A DNA stretch of 64,000 nt from Streptomyces echinatus (GTDB taxonomy: Bacteria > Actinomycetota > Actinomycetes > Streptomycetales > Streptomycetaceae): NCBI RefSeq assembly GCF_014203595.1, contig NZ_JACHJK010000003.1, positions 372,001 to 436,000 on the forward strand, read 5' to 3'. The notes beneath the pieces are model-generated. The model saw nothing but the letters and a program-made list of their open reading frames with translations, was not told where the DNA came from and did not search any database. The position numbers and the translations under genes were made by a program. Shown one piece after another: positions 19,786 through 29,067 of this stretch. How positions within the stretch are numbered: position 1 is the first letter of the stretch; each line of letters opens with the position of its first letter.

Positions 19786-21876
19786 ATGACGACTTCTGCA
19801 GCAGTGATCGACGATGCCGCCGCCTACACACAAGCGGTCGAGGACGCCGGGCGTGCGGCTGCCGCCTACTACGCGGGTGGTACGTCGCCTCTGGACGATG
19901 ACGCCTACGACCGTCTGGTGCGCGGGATCGCCATGTGGGAGGCAGAGCACCCCGATCAAGTACTGCCCGACTCACCCACGGACAAGGTCGCCGGCGGCGC
20001 GGCCGAGGGCGATGTGCCGCACATAGTGCCGATGCTCAGCCTGGACAACGTGTTCTCCGCGGAGGAATTCACTGCCTGGACGGTCGCTCTGGGCAGGCGG
20101 ATCGGCCGGGAGGTCACGCGGTTCCATGTGGGGCCGAAGCTGGACGGGCTGGCGGTCGCCGCCCGCTACAGCGGTGGCCGCCTCACCCGGCTGATCACTC
20201 GCGGGGACGGGACGGCCGGGGAGGACGTTTCGCACGCGATGGGCACCGTAGAGGGACTGCCCGCGACCCTGGCAGAGCCGGTCACCGTGGAGGTGCGCGG
20301 CGAAGTCCTCATGACCACTGCCCAGTTCGAGCACGCCAACGAGGTGCGCACGGCGCACGGCGGACAGCCGTTCGCCAATCCCCGCAACGCGGCCGCCGGC
20401 ACCCTGCGGGCGAAGGAGCGCGCGTACACGGTCCCGATGACCTTCTTCGGCTACAGTCTGCTTCCCGCGCCCGACACCGACCCGGCCCTCACCGAACGGC
20501 TGAAGACATCCGCGCACAGCGACCTGATGAAGCTGGCCGCCGATCTCGGAGTACACACGAGCGCCGGGACCGCCGTCCCGGACACATGCGCCGAGGATGC
20601 CGAGCAGGTCCTGGCCCGGGTGAAGGAGATCGCCGCTGCGCGTGCGGACCTGCCCTTCGGCATCGACGGCATCGTCATCAAGGCCGATCTCGCCGCTGAC
20701 CAGGAAGCGGCCGGTTCCGGCTCCCGCGCGCCCCGGTGGGCGATCGCCTACAAGCTGCCGGCCGTGGAGAAGATCACCCGGCTGCTGGAGGTGGAGTGGA
20801 ACGTCGGCCGCACCGGGATCATCGCCCCGCGCGCCGTCCTCGAACCGGTCGTGATCGACGGCTCCACCATCACCTACGCGACCCTGCACAATCCGGCGGA
20901 CATCACGCGTCGCGGTCTGCTCCTCGGCGACCACGTCATGGTCCTCCGCGCCGGCGATGTCATCCCCCGTATCGAGGCCCCGGTCGCTCACCTGCGCACG
21001 GGGGATGAACGGCCCATCGCGTTCCCCGAGCACTGCCCCCGCTGCGGGTCCGGAATCGACACGAGCGAGGAACGCTGGCGGTGCGCCCAGGGCCGCAACT
21101 GTCATCTGGTCGCGTCTCTCGCCTATGCCGCCGGCCGGGACCAGCTCGACATCGAGGGCCTGGGCCGGACCCGCATCGTCCAGCTCGTCGACGCGGGCCT
21201 GGTCACCGATCTCGCCGACCTGTTCACCCTGCGGCGGGAGCAGCTGCTCGGCCTGGACCGCATGGGTGAAACCAGCACCGACAACCTCCTCGCCGCGATC
21301 GACAAAGCCAGGAGACAGCCTCTGGCGCGCGTACTGTGTGCGCTCGGCATCCGGGGCACCGGCCGCTCCATGTCCCGGCGCATCGCTCGGCACTTCGCCA
21401 CCATGGACCAGGTGCGCACCGCCGACGCCGAGGCGATGCAGCGGGTCGAGGGCATCGGGGCGGAGAAGGCCCCCTCGATCGTCGCGGAACTCGCGGAACT
21501 CGCCCCGCTCATCGACAAGCTCGCCACTGCCGGCATCAACATGACCGAGCCCGGCGCGACCCCGCCCTCACCCGCCGAGACGGACGCCGGCGCCGAAGGC
21601 GTGGCTGACGCGCAGACCGACGCCGGTCCCCTGGCCGGCATGACCGTGGTCGTCACCGGCGCCATGACAGGGAACCTGGAACGGCTCACCCGCAACGAGA
21701 TGAACGAACTCATCGAACGGGCCGGGGGGCGCTCTTCCTCCAGCGTCTCCAAGAAGACCACCCTCGTCGTCGCCGGTGACGGCGCCGGGTCCAAGCGGGC
21801 CAAGGCGGAACAGCTCGGTGTCCGGCTCATCGGCCCGGACGAGTTCGCCACCCTCGTGGCCCACCTCCTCGACTGA
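19786..21876 (+). CDS. ligA-like: NAD-dependent DNA ligase (accessory LigA-type)
   Basis: A 696-aa ligase that seals nicks using NAD+. Domains in order: Ia (1-60), adenylation domain with nucleophile Lys118 in PKLDGLA, OB fold (about 300-400), four-cysteine zinc finger beginning CPRCGS (about 415-442), helix-hairpin-helix repeats (about 450-590) and a BRCT domain (about 615-696, [12 protein letters not shown]... [13 protein letters not shown]). The divergent N-terminus and lone placement suggest this is not the housekeeping ligA but a second copy, as some streptomycetes have. The start could also be ATG 19777. Confidence 0.93.
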   Translation: MTTSAAVIDDAAAYTQAVEDAGRAAAAYYAGGTSPLDDDAYDRLVRGIAMWEAEHPDQVLPDSPTDKVAGGAAEGDVPHIVPMLSLDNVFSAEEFTAWTVALGRRIGREVTRFHVGPKLDGLAVAARYSGGRLTRLITRGDGTAGEDVSHAMGTVEGLPATLAEPVTVEVRGEVLMTTAQFEHANEVRTAHGGQPFANPRNAAAGTLRAKERAYTVPMTFFGYSLLPAPDTDPALTERLKTSAHSDLMKLAADLGVHTSAGTAVPDTCAEDAEQVLARVKEIAAARADLPFGIDGIVIKADLAADQEAAGSGSRAPRWAIAYKLPAVEKITRLLEVEWNVGRTGIIAPRAVLEPVVIDGSTITYATLHNPADITRRGLLLGDHVMVLRAGDVIPRIEAPVAHLRTGDERPIAFPEHCPRCGSGIDTSEERWRCAQGRNCHLVASLAYAAGRDQLDIEGLGRTRIVQLVDAGLVTDLADLFTLRREQLLGLDRMGETSTDNLLAAIDKARRQPLARVLCALGIRGTGRSMSRRIARHFATMDQVRTADAEAMQRVEGIGAEKAPSIVAELAELAPLIDKLATAGINMTEPGATPPSPAETDAGAEGVADAQTDAGPLAGMTVVVTGAMTGNLERLTRNEMNELIERAGGRSSSSVSKKTTLVVAGDGAGSKRAKAEQLGVRLIGPDEFATLVAHLLD

Positions 21877-22036
21877 CTTGAACGCAACTCCAGGCGCCGA
21901 TCCGCCTTTCCCAGCGGAGTGGGGGGAGCCCTGTCCGGGAGGCACCGCACGTCGTGCCGGGCGGGCCACAAGCCGTCGGGGGGAAGGCGTCGGCCTCTGC
22001 CGTGGGGGCGGCCTGACAGTTGGGCGCGACATCCCT

Positions 22037-22627
22037 TCAGGCTACGAGCAGGCGTTGGCCGAGATCTGCCGCGTCGAGGTGAACCAGGTCGCTGTTGCGC
22101 TCGGCCCACCGGCCGGAGTGGAGGTCGTCGCCGAGGCTTCGTACGGCCCGTTGCTCGGCCTCCGGCCCGACCCACGTCCACACCGACATCGCACGGCGCA
22201 CGTGATCCTCCAGATACGCCCCCGGTCGACGCCAGTACGCCTCGAACAGGCCGTCGGCGCAGTCCCCCGGGATGGAAACCGGCTTCACGCGGACGCCGAT
22301 CGCGTCGCCAATCCCCGCGAGCGAGGGGAACTCCGCGAGGAGGGCGGCGAACTCGGGCAGGTAGTCGCGGGTGAGCCAGAACCGGTCCTGCCATCCGGGC
22401 TCGTCGGTTTCGAACGTGAGCACCACCACGCGCCGGGCCACACGCCGCATCTCGCGCAGCCCCGCGATCGGGTCCTCCCAGTGGTGGACGGTGGAGACGG
22501 CCATCGCGACGTCGCCGGCCGCGGTCCGCGTCGACGGCCGAACGAGCCCGATCTCGTCATAGTGATGCAGCGTGCGGACGCTCACGCCTGCCCACGCGTC
22601 CCACGATCCAGTGATCTTCCACGGCAC
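22037..22627 (-). pseudogene. MerR helix-turn-helix fused to a truncated methyltransferase
   Basis: The 196-residue frame joins two unrelated pieces. Residues about 13-36 are the MerR recognition helix and wing (AGVSVRTLHHYDEIGLVRPS) with the usual N-terminus replaced. From about residue 39 the sequence is the back half of a class I methyltransferase (DVAMAVSTVHHW, then LREMRRVARRVVVLTFETDEPGW), lacking the SAM-binding motif I. Neither half is complete, so this is best read as a deletion scar that happens to be in frame. Confidence 0.7.
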
Positions 22628-22771
22628 CGACTATGGAGCCTGACGTCACGTGAGGGTCAAGAGCCGCGCTCACTGCAGCAGGGCCGGAACGGAGGCCACC
22701 GGCCCACGGCCCTCCACTACGCCGACGGGCCGTCCGTCCGCACCCACGGATGAAGACCCGTCGGAACGTGG

Positions 22772-23257
22772 TCAGACAAAATAGTCCTCCACATCGGCGA
22801 GCGGATACCCTCGCGAATAGCTCATCAAGGCCGAGTACTTGTCATTGCCGAGGAAATAGCCGCCGGTGTGATGCAGATAGAAGCATCGCCCCACTTCATC
22901 GATGAGAATCGTCCCGCCGTCGTAGGTGTCATGCGCGACAGGGAAAACCTTCTTGCCCAGTCCGTCGGCGATGTCCTGAACATCTTCGGCCGCGCCCACG
23001 TACATGAGTCGCGGGTTGAACTCCACCCTGTCGTCGGTGGAGGCGTTCCTGGGCGCCACAAGACCTGCGTGCTCGCGCAGGAAGTCGAGAGCGGGCTCGA
23101 TGGCATCCAGGCTGCCGCCGTCGTTGCGGAAAGATTCCAGGGCTATCTCCACTTCGGCAGCGGCGAGGTCGTCACACCGGCGCCCCGGGTGCCACCCAGC
23201 ATCGGCCAGCCAGGCATCAACCGCCTCAGGCGACTTCAGTACGCGCACAGTTCTCAT
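22772..23257 (-). CDS. SUKH-3 family immunity protein
   Basis: A 161-aa protein of the SUKH-3 type of the SMI1/KNR4-like immunity superfamily, which neutralises secreted polymorphic toxins. Family features are the DAGWHPGRRCD start, ALDFLREHAGLVAP, VFPVAHDTYDGGTILIDEVGRCFYLHHTGGYFLGND, and the C-terminal RGY acidic tail. Base composition is somewhat lower in GC than neighbours. No toxin gene is adjacent. The plus-strand lipoprotein fragment beside it is not a toxin, so this is an orphan immunity gene. Confidence 0.85.
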   Translation of the reverse strand: MRTVRVLKSPEAVDAWLADAGWHPGRRCDDLAAAEVEIALESFRNDGGSLDAIEPALDFLREHAGLVAPRNASTDDRVEFNPRLMYVGAAEDVQDIADGLGKKVFPVAHDTYDGGTILIDEVGRCFYLHHTGGYFLGNDKYSALMSYSRGYPLADVEDYFV

Positions 23258-23282
23258 CCTCTTCCAAGTCGAACAGCCTCAC

Positions 23283-23525
23283 CGCAGCCTCACGGCCTGT
23301 GGCAGTGGCGACGACGCCAAGGCCCAACAGGCAGTCTGCAAGGCCGGCATGAAGAAGGAGTTCAAGGATGCCTTGCGCCGCCGGCTCGACGACGCCACCC
23401 GGGTCGCCACGGAAGACGCCTGCAAGGGCATGGAGGATGAGACCCAGATGAAGCTCCGCGCCGATGTCGCGAAGGAGCAGTACGAGGAGGACAGTCGGCA
23501 GGGCCTGGTGGGCGCCCGGCCGTGA
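23283..23525 (+). pseudogene. lipoprotein fragment lacking its signal peptide
   Basis: The frame ending at TGA 23525 contains LTACGSGDDAKAQQAVC, which looks like a lipobox plus mature N-terminus, then a helix-rich Cys-containing domain (KAGMKKEFKDALRRRL, TEDACKGMEDET). The hydrophobic signal that should precede LTAC is missing, and sequence before about 23280 belongs to the neighbouring SUKH-3 gene's upstream region. It appears to be a 3' remnant left by a recombination junction. Confidence 0.55.
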
Positions 23526-23657
23526 CGTGACGGGGCGTCGCGGGGTGTGCTGCACGTCCCAGATGCCGTGTGACACACCCTGGCCGCCCGCTCCCACCGC
23601 GCCGCACGGGGAGCGGTCGGCCCTGGATCGGACGCGGTGCTGTCGCCACCGGACCCG

Positions 23658-23686
23658 TTGACGCATTGGTCCAGACCTTCTACGTT
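23658..23686 (+). promoter_or_regulatory. chitinase promoter with DasR/direct-repeat-type element
   Basis: TTGACG (-35, 23658-23663) and TACGTT (-10, 23681-23686) are separated by 17 bp. Between them sits TGGTCCAGACCT (23667-23678), identical to the 12-bp element known from streptomycete chitinase promoters and close to the DasR (dre) consensus around TGGTCTAGACCA. It lies 75 bp upstream of the GH18 start. Only one copy is present, while several known chi promoters have two. Confidence 0.85.
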
Positions 23687-23761
23687 GTGAGCTCTCAGTC
23701 AGGCACCGCGCGCGCACGGTTCACCTCGCCCCTGTACCACCCCACGATGACAGGGAGAGCC

Positions 23762-26143
23762 ATGTTCCACCGGCGCAGACCACCACTCACACCATCTCGG
23801 AGAAGCCTGCTCAGGGCCCTCGCCGGCAGCCCCGGCGCCGGCCCTGGTCCCCACGCCCGGCGTCGCGACGGCCGATTCCGGCGGCGGGTCGCCGCTCTGG
23901 GCACCGCGCTGCTCCTGCCGCTCGCCTTGCTCACCACGCTCGCCGCGCCCGCCCACGCGGCCGGGACGCTGACGGCGACGTTCACCACGCAGGACAACGG
24001 TTCATGGTGGAAGGGCACTTACGTGGTGCGCAACAGCGGCTCGGCCGCCGTCAGCGGCTGGAGCCTGGAGTTCAACCTGCCGGCCGGGGTCTCCGTGACC
24101 GGCCACTACAACGGTGACGCGACCGTCTCCGGGCGGCACGTGACCGTGAAGAACGCCTTCTACAACGCCGACGTCCCGGCCGGCGGCAGCACCGAGCCGT
24201 ACAGCTACTGGTTCATCGCGAGCGGGCCGATCGGCACGCCGACGGGCTGCACCGTCAACGGCGACAAGTGCGACGGCACCCCCGACGTCCCGCCGACCGC
24301 GCCCGGCACCCCGAAGGCGACCGCGGTCACGGCGCACTCGGTCGCGATGAGCTGGGCCGCCGCGCAGGGCGGCGACCACACCGTGGCCTCCTACGAGGTG
24401 CTCAGCGGCTCGGGCACCGTGGCCACCGCGACGGGCACCTCCACCACCGTCACCGGCCTGACGCCGGCGACGAGTTACACGTTCACCGTGCGCGCCAAGG
24501 ACACACGCGGAAACGTGGGACCGGCGAGCGTCCCGTTGACCGTCAAGACCGTCGATCCGGCGACCGACCCGACACCGCCGACGGCGCCCAGAAATCTGCG
24601 CACCACCGGCAAGACCTCCTCCAGCATCGGCCTGGCCTGGGAGAAGTCCACCGACAACGTGGGCATGGCCGCCTACGACGTCTACCGCGGCGGCACCCTG
24701 GCCAAGAGCGTCGGCGCGGACACCACGACGGCCACCGTCGACGGGCTCTCCCCCGCCACCGCCTACAGCTTCACCGTCAAGGCCCGTGACACCGCCGACA
24801 ACTCCTCACCGGCGTCGAACACGGTCTCCGTCACCACCGACGACGTGGCCGGACAGGGCAAGCAGCTCAAGGTGGGCTACTTCGCGCAGTGGGGCATCTA
24901 CGGCCGCCAGTACTTCGTGAAGAACCTGGACACCTCGGGCGCCGCCGCCAAGCTCGACGTGGTCAACTACGCCTTCGAGAACCTGGACCCGGCCAACCTC
25001 ACCTGCCAGGCGGGGGTGACCAAGGGCGTCTCCGCCAACCCTCAGGACCCCGACGAGGGCACCGGTGCGGGCGACGCGGACGCCGACTACGCCCGTCCCA
25101 TGTCGGCCGCACAGTCGGTGGACGGAGTCGCCGACGACGGCTGGGCCAAACTCCGGGGCAACCTCAACCAGTTGAAGAAGCTCAAGGCCAAGTACCCGAA
25201 GCTGAAGGTCGTGGTGTCCCTCGGTGGCTGGACGTACTCGAAGTTCTTCTCGGACGCCGCTGCCACTCAGGCCTCCCGGGAGAAGTTCGTCAAGTCCTGC
25301 GTGGACGTGTGGATCAAGGGTGATCTGCCCGTCTACAACGGCGCGGGCGGCCCGGGCACGGCCGCCGGAATCTTCGACGGCATCGACATCGACTGGGAGT
25401 GGCCCGGCTCGGAAGGACATCCGGGCAACCACTACGGCAGCCAGGACAAGGCCAACCTCACCGCGCTGCTCGCCGAGTTCCGCAAACAGCTCGACGCGCT
25501 CGGCGGTGAGCACCGGCTGCTGACCGCTTTCACCCCGGCCGACCCGGCGAAGATCTCCGCCGGCTGGGACCTGAACCGGATCTTCGATGCGCTCGACTAC
25601 GCCAACGTACAGGGGTACGACTTCCACGGCGCGGGCAGCGACAACTCCTGGGAGCCGGGGCGCACCGGTCACGGTTCCAACCTGTACTCCGACACACAGG
25701 ACCCTTACCCCTTCCACTTCAGCATCGAGGACGCGGTCAAGGTCTATCTCGACGCCGGGGTCAACCCCCGCAAGCTGACGGTGGGCTTCCCGTTCTACGG
25801 GCGCGGCTGGCAGGGCGTGACCGACGGCGGGGTCGCCGGTGAGTGGCAGGACGCGGGCGGGGCGGCGCCCGGTCAGTTCGACACCGAGGCCGGGGTGCGC
25901 GGCTACCACAACCTGATCACCAGCTTCCCGTCCATGACCGTCCGCCACGACGAGCAGTCCGTGTCGACGTACGGCTACACCGGTCCGGGCGGCCAGTGGT
26001 GGACGTTCGACGACGCCTGGTCGATCGGGAAGAAGACAGCCTGGATCAAGTCCAAGGGGCTGCTGGGCGGCTTCGTCTGGGAAATGTCCGGCGACACGCC
26101 CAACGGTCAGCTGATGACCGCGCTGAACGACGGGCTGAAGTAG
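23762..26143 (+). CDS. secreted GH18 chitinase with CBM2 and two FnIII domains
   Basis: A 793-aa secreted chitinase. A long basic N-terminus leads into a signal peptide ending near PAHA (about 66). Then come a CBM2 cellulose/chitin-binding domain (about 67-165), two fibronectin type III domains (about 178-260 and 270-350) and a GH18 barrel (about 365-790) starting LKVGYFAQWGIYGR. The catalytic DxxDxDxE motif is DGIDIDWE (about 539-546). The C-terminal WEMSGD strand completes the barrel. GGGAG lies six bases before ATG 23762. The promoter element upstream predicts induction by chitin oligomers or N-acetylglucosamine through DasR-type control. Confidence 0.96.
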   Translation: MFHRRRPPLTPSRRSLLRALAGSPGAGPGPHARRRDGRFRRRVAALGTALLLPLALLTTLAAPAHAAGTLTATFTTQDNGSWWKGTYVVRNSGSAAVSGWSLEFNLPAGVSVTGHYNGDATVSGRHVTVKNAFYNADVPAGGSTEPYSYWFIASGPIGTPTGCTVNGDKCDGTPDVPPTAPGTPKATAVTAHSVAMSWAAAQGGDHTVASYEVLSGSGTVATATGTSTTVTGLTPATSYTFTVRAKDTRGNVGPASVPLTVKTVDPATDPTPPTAPRNLRTTGKTSSSIGLAWEKSTDNVGMAAYDVYRGGTLAKSVGADTTTATVDGLSPATAYSFTVKARDTADNSSPASNTVSVTTDDVAGQGKQLKVGYFAQWGIYGRQYFVKNLDTSGAAAKLDVVNYAFENLDPANLTCQAGVTKGVSANPQDPDEGTGAGDADADYARPMSAAQSVDGVADDGWAKLRGNLNQLKKLKAKYPKLKVVVSLGGWTYSKFFSDAAATQASREKFVKSCVDVWIKGDLPVYNGAGGPGTAAGIFDGIDIDWEWPGSEGHPGNHYGSQDKANLTALLAEFRKQLDALGGEHRLLTAFTPADPAKISAGWDLNRIFDALDYANVQGYDFHGAGSDNSWEPGRTGHGSNLYSDTQDPYPFHFSIEDAVKVYLDAGVNPRKLTVGFPFYGRGWQGVTDGGVAGEWQDAGGAAPGQFDTEAGVRGYHNLITSFPSMTVRHDEQSVSTYGYTGPGGQWWTFDDAWSIGKKTAWIKSKGLLGGFVWEMSGDTPNGQLMTALNDGLK

Positions 26144-26247
26144 CGGCACGCGGCATCCGGCGCCGCATGCGGCCGCCGGGCGGGCGGACCCCACACCGCC
26201 CGCCCGGGTCGCCCGTCCCCGCGGGTCTGCCCATGGTGCGCGGCGGG

Positions 26248-26781
26248 TCAGTCTTCGAAACGGATCCCGGGCACCGGTCGATCGCGACGTGCGTCCGAGT
26301 TGGCCGGCAGACCTGCCACCTCGTCGACCAGGGGCTGGACCCGGTAGGGGATGACCTCACTCAGCGCGATGACCGTCGTGCTGCGGCGGACGCCCGGCAC
26401 CTCCAGGACGTGGTCGATCACCTGTTGCACGTGATGGTTGCTCGTGCCCGCTATGCGGCACCAGATGTCGCCGGGGCCCGTCACGATGCGGGCCTCAAGG
26501 ATCTGCGGTACGGCCCGCAGACGCGCGGTGATGGCCTCGCGGGCCGACTGGTCGACCTCGAACGTGGTGAACGCCTCGACGACGTGGCCGAGAGCGGAGA
26601 CGTCCACCTCCGGACCGTAGCCGGTCACCACGCCGGAGCCGGTCAGCCGGTCGAGTCGTGCCTGCAGTGTGCCGCGTGCGACGCCGAGTCGGCGGGCGAT
26701 CTCCAGGAGGCCCTCACGCGGGCGCTCTCGGAGCAGGCGGAGCATCCGGCCGTCGAGCGCGTCGAGTCCCTGTCGTGCCAC
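26248..26781 (-). CDS. Lrp/AsnC family transcriptional regulator
   Basis: A 177-aa regulator. An N-terminal winged HTH (about 5-55: LDALDGRMLRLLRERP, then LGVARGTLQARLDRLTGSGVV) is followed by the RAM ligand-binding domain with the typical VEAFTTFEV and VTGPGDIWCRIAGTSNHHVQQVIDHVLEVPGV segments. GTG 26781 is the start; the frame is open upstream but not Lrp-like. It is divergent from the nitroreductase with a short intergenic region containing an inverted repeat, so it probably controls that gene and itself. Confidence 0.9.
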   Translation of the reverse strand: MARQGLDALDGRMLRLLRERPREGLLEIARRLGVARGTLQARLDRLTGSGVVTGYGPEVDVSALGHVVEAFTTFEVDQSAREAITARLRAVPQILEARIVTGPGDIWCRIAGTSNHHVQQVIDHVLEVPGVRRSTTVIALSEVIPYRVQPLVDEVAGLPANSDARRDRPVPGIRFED

Positions 26782-26841
26782 CGCACCTGCCGATCTGCTA
26801 CCTCGTAGGCACCTCCATGCCTTGGCCGTTGTCAGATTAGC

Positions 26842-26868
26842 AATGGGATGGAGAGTCTGTTGCCCATT
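26842..26868. promoter_or_regulatory. inverted repeat in lrp/nitroreductase intergenic region
   Basis: AATGGG (26842-26847) and CCCATT (26863-26868) form an inverted repeat with a 15-bp gap. It lies between the divergent Lrp-type regulator and the nitroreductase gene, in a noticeably more AT-rich patch. The position suits an operator for the Lrp-family protein. This is inference from position and symmetry only. Confidence 0.4.
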
Positions 26869-26916
26869 CGACTGCCGTCGGCCCACGCTGTGGGCTCCCG
26901 TCCACGAGGAGCAGGC

Positions 26917-27603
26917 ATGAGGCAGCACACCCACCCGTTCGTCCCCTACCGGCCCGACCGATACGACGACGCCGAGATGGTCCGGCGGGGTAAGGACTTC
27001 GTGTCGTTCCTCGACCGCCGGCGCAGCGTGCGGTTCTTCAGTGCCGAGCCGGTCCCGCGCACCTGCATCGACCTTGCCATCGCCGCGGCCAACACCGCCC
27101 CCTCCGGAGCCCACTTCCAGCCGTGGAAGTTCGCCGTGATCGGCGACGCCGAGACCAAGCACCGCATCCGGGTCGCCGCCGAGCAGGAGGAACAGGTCAA
27201 TTACGAGGGCGGGCGGATCCCGCCCGAGTGGCGCGCCGCGCTCGCACGCCTCGAAACGAGTTCGGACAAAAGCTTCCTCGACGTCGTGCCGTGGATCGTC
27301 GTCTGTTTCGCCGAGAAGAGCACCGCGATGCCGGACGGTTCGCTGCGCAAGAACTACTACGTCAACGAAAGTGTGGGGATCGCGTGCGGATTCTTCATCG
27401 CCGCCCTGCACGCGATGGGACTGAGCACCCTCACGCACACGCCCAACCCGATGGGCTTCCTCACCGCGATCTGCGAGCGGCCCGGCAACGAACGGCCCTA
27501 CATCCTCTTCCCCGTCGGTCATGCCGCGGCCGACTGCGAGGTCCCGGACCTGGCACGCAAGTCGCTGGCGGAGGCGACCGCGGAGCGCCCGCGACGCCCC
27601 TGA
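26917..27603 (+). CDS. nitroreductase-family flavoprotein (iodotyrosine-deiodinase-like)
   Basis: A 228-aa FMN-dependent oxidoreductase. The FMN phosphate-binding start is DRRRSVRFFS, followed by TAPSGAHFQPWKFAVI, the substrate-lid region and the C-terminal FPVGHA segment. The sequence around APSGAHFQPW is the version found in the IYD/BluB-like branch, which includes reductive dehalogenases. GAGGAG lies upstream of ATG 26917. The divergent Lrp-type regulator suggests amino-acid-like control, compatible with an aromatic amino acid substrate, but this is inference. Confidence 0.88.
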   Translation: MRQHTHPFVPYRPDRYDDAEMVRRGKDFVSFLDRRRSVRFFSAEPVPRTCIDLAIAAANTAPSGAHFQPWKFAVIGDAETKHRIRVAAEQEEQVNYEGGRIPPEWRAALARLETSSDKSFLDVVPWIVVCFAEKSTAMPDGSLRKNYYVNESVGIACGFFIAALHAMGLSTLTHTPNPMGFLTAICERPGNERPYILFPVGHAAADCEVPDLARKSLAEATAERPRRP

Positions 27604-27735
27604 CCTCGGATGCGGTCCGGCACCGATCGGCGCACAGCGTGTCCGGTGTCGTTCGCCGGAGCCAGGGTGACCTTGCCCACCGGGTGCGACAACCGGAAAC
27701 TTGCGATGGCACAGGCACTTCAGGAGGGGACAGTG

Positions 27736-28197
27736 ATGCTGCCGGAGGCGATGACGACGTTGGCGGCCAGTGGTGCGGGGGCTCTGGTGGCGGCCATGGC
27801 CACCGATGTCTGGCAAGGGGCTCGTGGCGGCGCGGTGCGGCTGTACCGGCGCTGGAACGGTGACCGGAACGCCACCTTGGAAGCGCAGTTGGACCAGCAC
27901 GCACTGCTGGTCCGACAGGCGGACGATCCCGACCGGGCCAGGCAGCTTCTGTCGGGACAGTGGCAGTTGCTCTTCGCCCAGTTGCTGAGCGAGCATCCCG
28001 ACGCGGAGGCTGATCTGCGTGCCCTGGTCGAGACGATCCGGCGGGAGCTGCCCGAAAGCGGCAAGCAGTGGGTGCAGACCAATATCGCGCGTGATCAGGG
28101 GACGGTGTACGGGGTACAGGGCGGCAACGTCATCCACCATCACCAGGGGCTTCCGGCCGCGCCCGGTTCCGCCGGTGAGGACGGCCGCCAGCAGTGA
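27736..28197 (+). CDS. small protein with helical N-terminus and amyloid-like C-terminal motif
   Basis: A 153-aa protein of a type widespread in streptomycetes without a fixed name. The N-terminus (about 5-35) is an Ala-rich hydrophobic helix ending in DVWQGARGGAVRLYRRW, then a helical charged region. The C-terminal 30 residues contain DQGTVYGVQGGNVIHHHQG, which resembles RHIM/BASS-type amyloid signalling motifs (short Gly/Gln/Val strands). In other genomes such proteins precede NTPase or protease effector genes. Here the following gene overlaps by 4 bp but is cut off after about 50 codons. GGAGGGG precedes ATG 27736. Confidence 0.6.
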   Translation: MLPEAMTTLAASGAGALVAAMATDVWQGARGGAVRLYRRWNGDRNATLEAQLDQHALLVRQADDPDRARQLLSGQWQLLFAQLLSEHPDAEADLRALVETIRRELPESGKQWVQTNIARDQGTVYGVQGGNVIHHHQGLPAAPGSAGEDGRQQ

Positions 28198-28350
28198 CGT
28201 CCCGGGCCGGTGGAGGGCAGATGCCGGAGCGGCTCCAGGAGGTACGGGCCGAGGCGGCCTGCGCGTACGGTGCGATAGGGGCCGACATCCATGTCTTCGG
28301 TGACGGCACCCCGGTGTATCTGCCGTTCGAACACCGGCGGGTCATGGATC
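28194..28350 (+). pseudogene. 5' fragment of the downstream partner gene
   Basis: Starting at GTG 28194, overlapping the previous stop, the frame encodes ERLQEVRAEAACAYGAIG and DIHVFGDGTPVYLPFEHRR, then turns into arginine-rich nonsense. The GADIHVFGDGTPVYL strand pattern resembles the N-terminus of large streptomycete proteins encoded directly after the small amyloid-motif proteins. Sequence from about 28352 belongs to an unrelated epimerase, so the gene has been cut by a deletion. Confidence 0.5.
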
Positions 28351-28351
28351 T

Positions 28352-28641
28352 GGTTGACCCGTCAGGCGGTTGCGGCCGGGCACGAGACCGCGGCTACCTA
28401 CGCCACCCGACCTGGCAGCGATACCGAAGTCGCCTGGCACGCGCTTGATTTGAGGGACACCGGCCGCGGGAACGCGGTCATGGCCGAAGGGCCCGTCCGG
28501 CTGGCGTTGGCGGCGGCGAACTACGGGAGCCGCCTGGTCCATGTGTCCAGCGACGCGGTCTTCTCCGGCGCCCGAACCCAGTACGACGAGACCTGCCTCC
28601 CTGACCCCCTCACACCGTACGGAGGTCGCAGATCGTCCCTC
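28352..28641 (+). pseudogene. RmlD-like NAD(P)-dependent epimerase/reductase fragment
   Basis: In one frame the sequence reads LTRQAVAAGHETAATY, DLRDTG, then LALAAANYGSRLVHVSSDAVFSG and a PLTPYG end. These are parts of an extended SDR of the dTDP-4-dehydrorhamnose reductase type. The N-terminal GxxGxxG, a stretch between DLRDTG and LALAAA, and everything after PYG are missing. It carries both an internal deletion and truncated ends. Confidence 0.65.
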
Positions 28642-28651
28642 GGGGGCGCCG

Positions 28652-28867
28652 CTACTCCTCGCTCCACCTGAACGTGTCGATGCCGCGCGGGTGCCCGGCG
28701 TCGGCGTCGGTATCGTCGTCCTGGAGCCACCGGTGTCCGACGAGGCGTGTGCACAGGGTGAGGGCGCCCAGGCAGAGCCCGCACAGGCACACCACTGCGA
28801 TCACGAGCACCATCAGGCCGACCAGGCCTTGGGCGGCAAAGCGCGCCACGATGTCAGTGAGGTTCAT
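28652..28867 (-). CDS. small single-pass membrane protein
   Basis: A predicted 71-aa protein: a short amphipathic start (MNLTDIVARFAAQGL), one strong transmembrane segment with two cysteines (VLVIAVVCLCGLCLGALTLC), then an acidic cytoplasmic-looking tail ending FRWSEE. The ATG at 28867 is chosen because it begins directly before the helix. No family recognised. Confidence 0.45.
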   Translation of the reverse strand: MNLTDIVARFAAQGLVGLMVLVIAVVCLCGLCLGALTLCTRLVGHRWLQDDDTDADAGHPRGIDTFRWSEE

Positions 28868-29067
28868 GCAACCGCATGCCGGCATGGGCCCCAGCGTGGC
28901 ACGCGGTGCGTGGCGTGTCGTGTGTTCCGTCCGTATCACTGCCGCACGGTGATGGTTTCGTGACGATCAATGCCCGGCCGGCTGGAGGACCGCCTGGGCC
29001 GGTGACGGCCGGCCTGCTGCGGCCGCCGGCGGGGGACGGCGGCCGCACCGCTCGGATCCTGGCGGCG

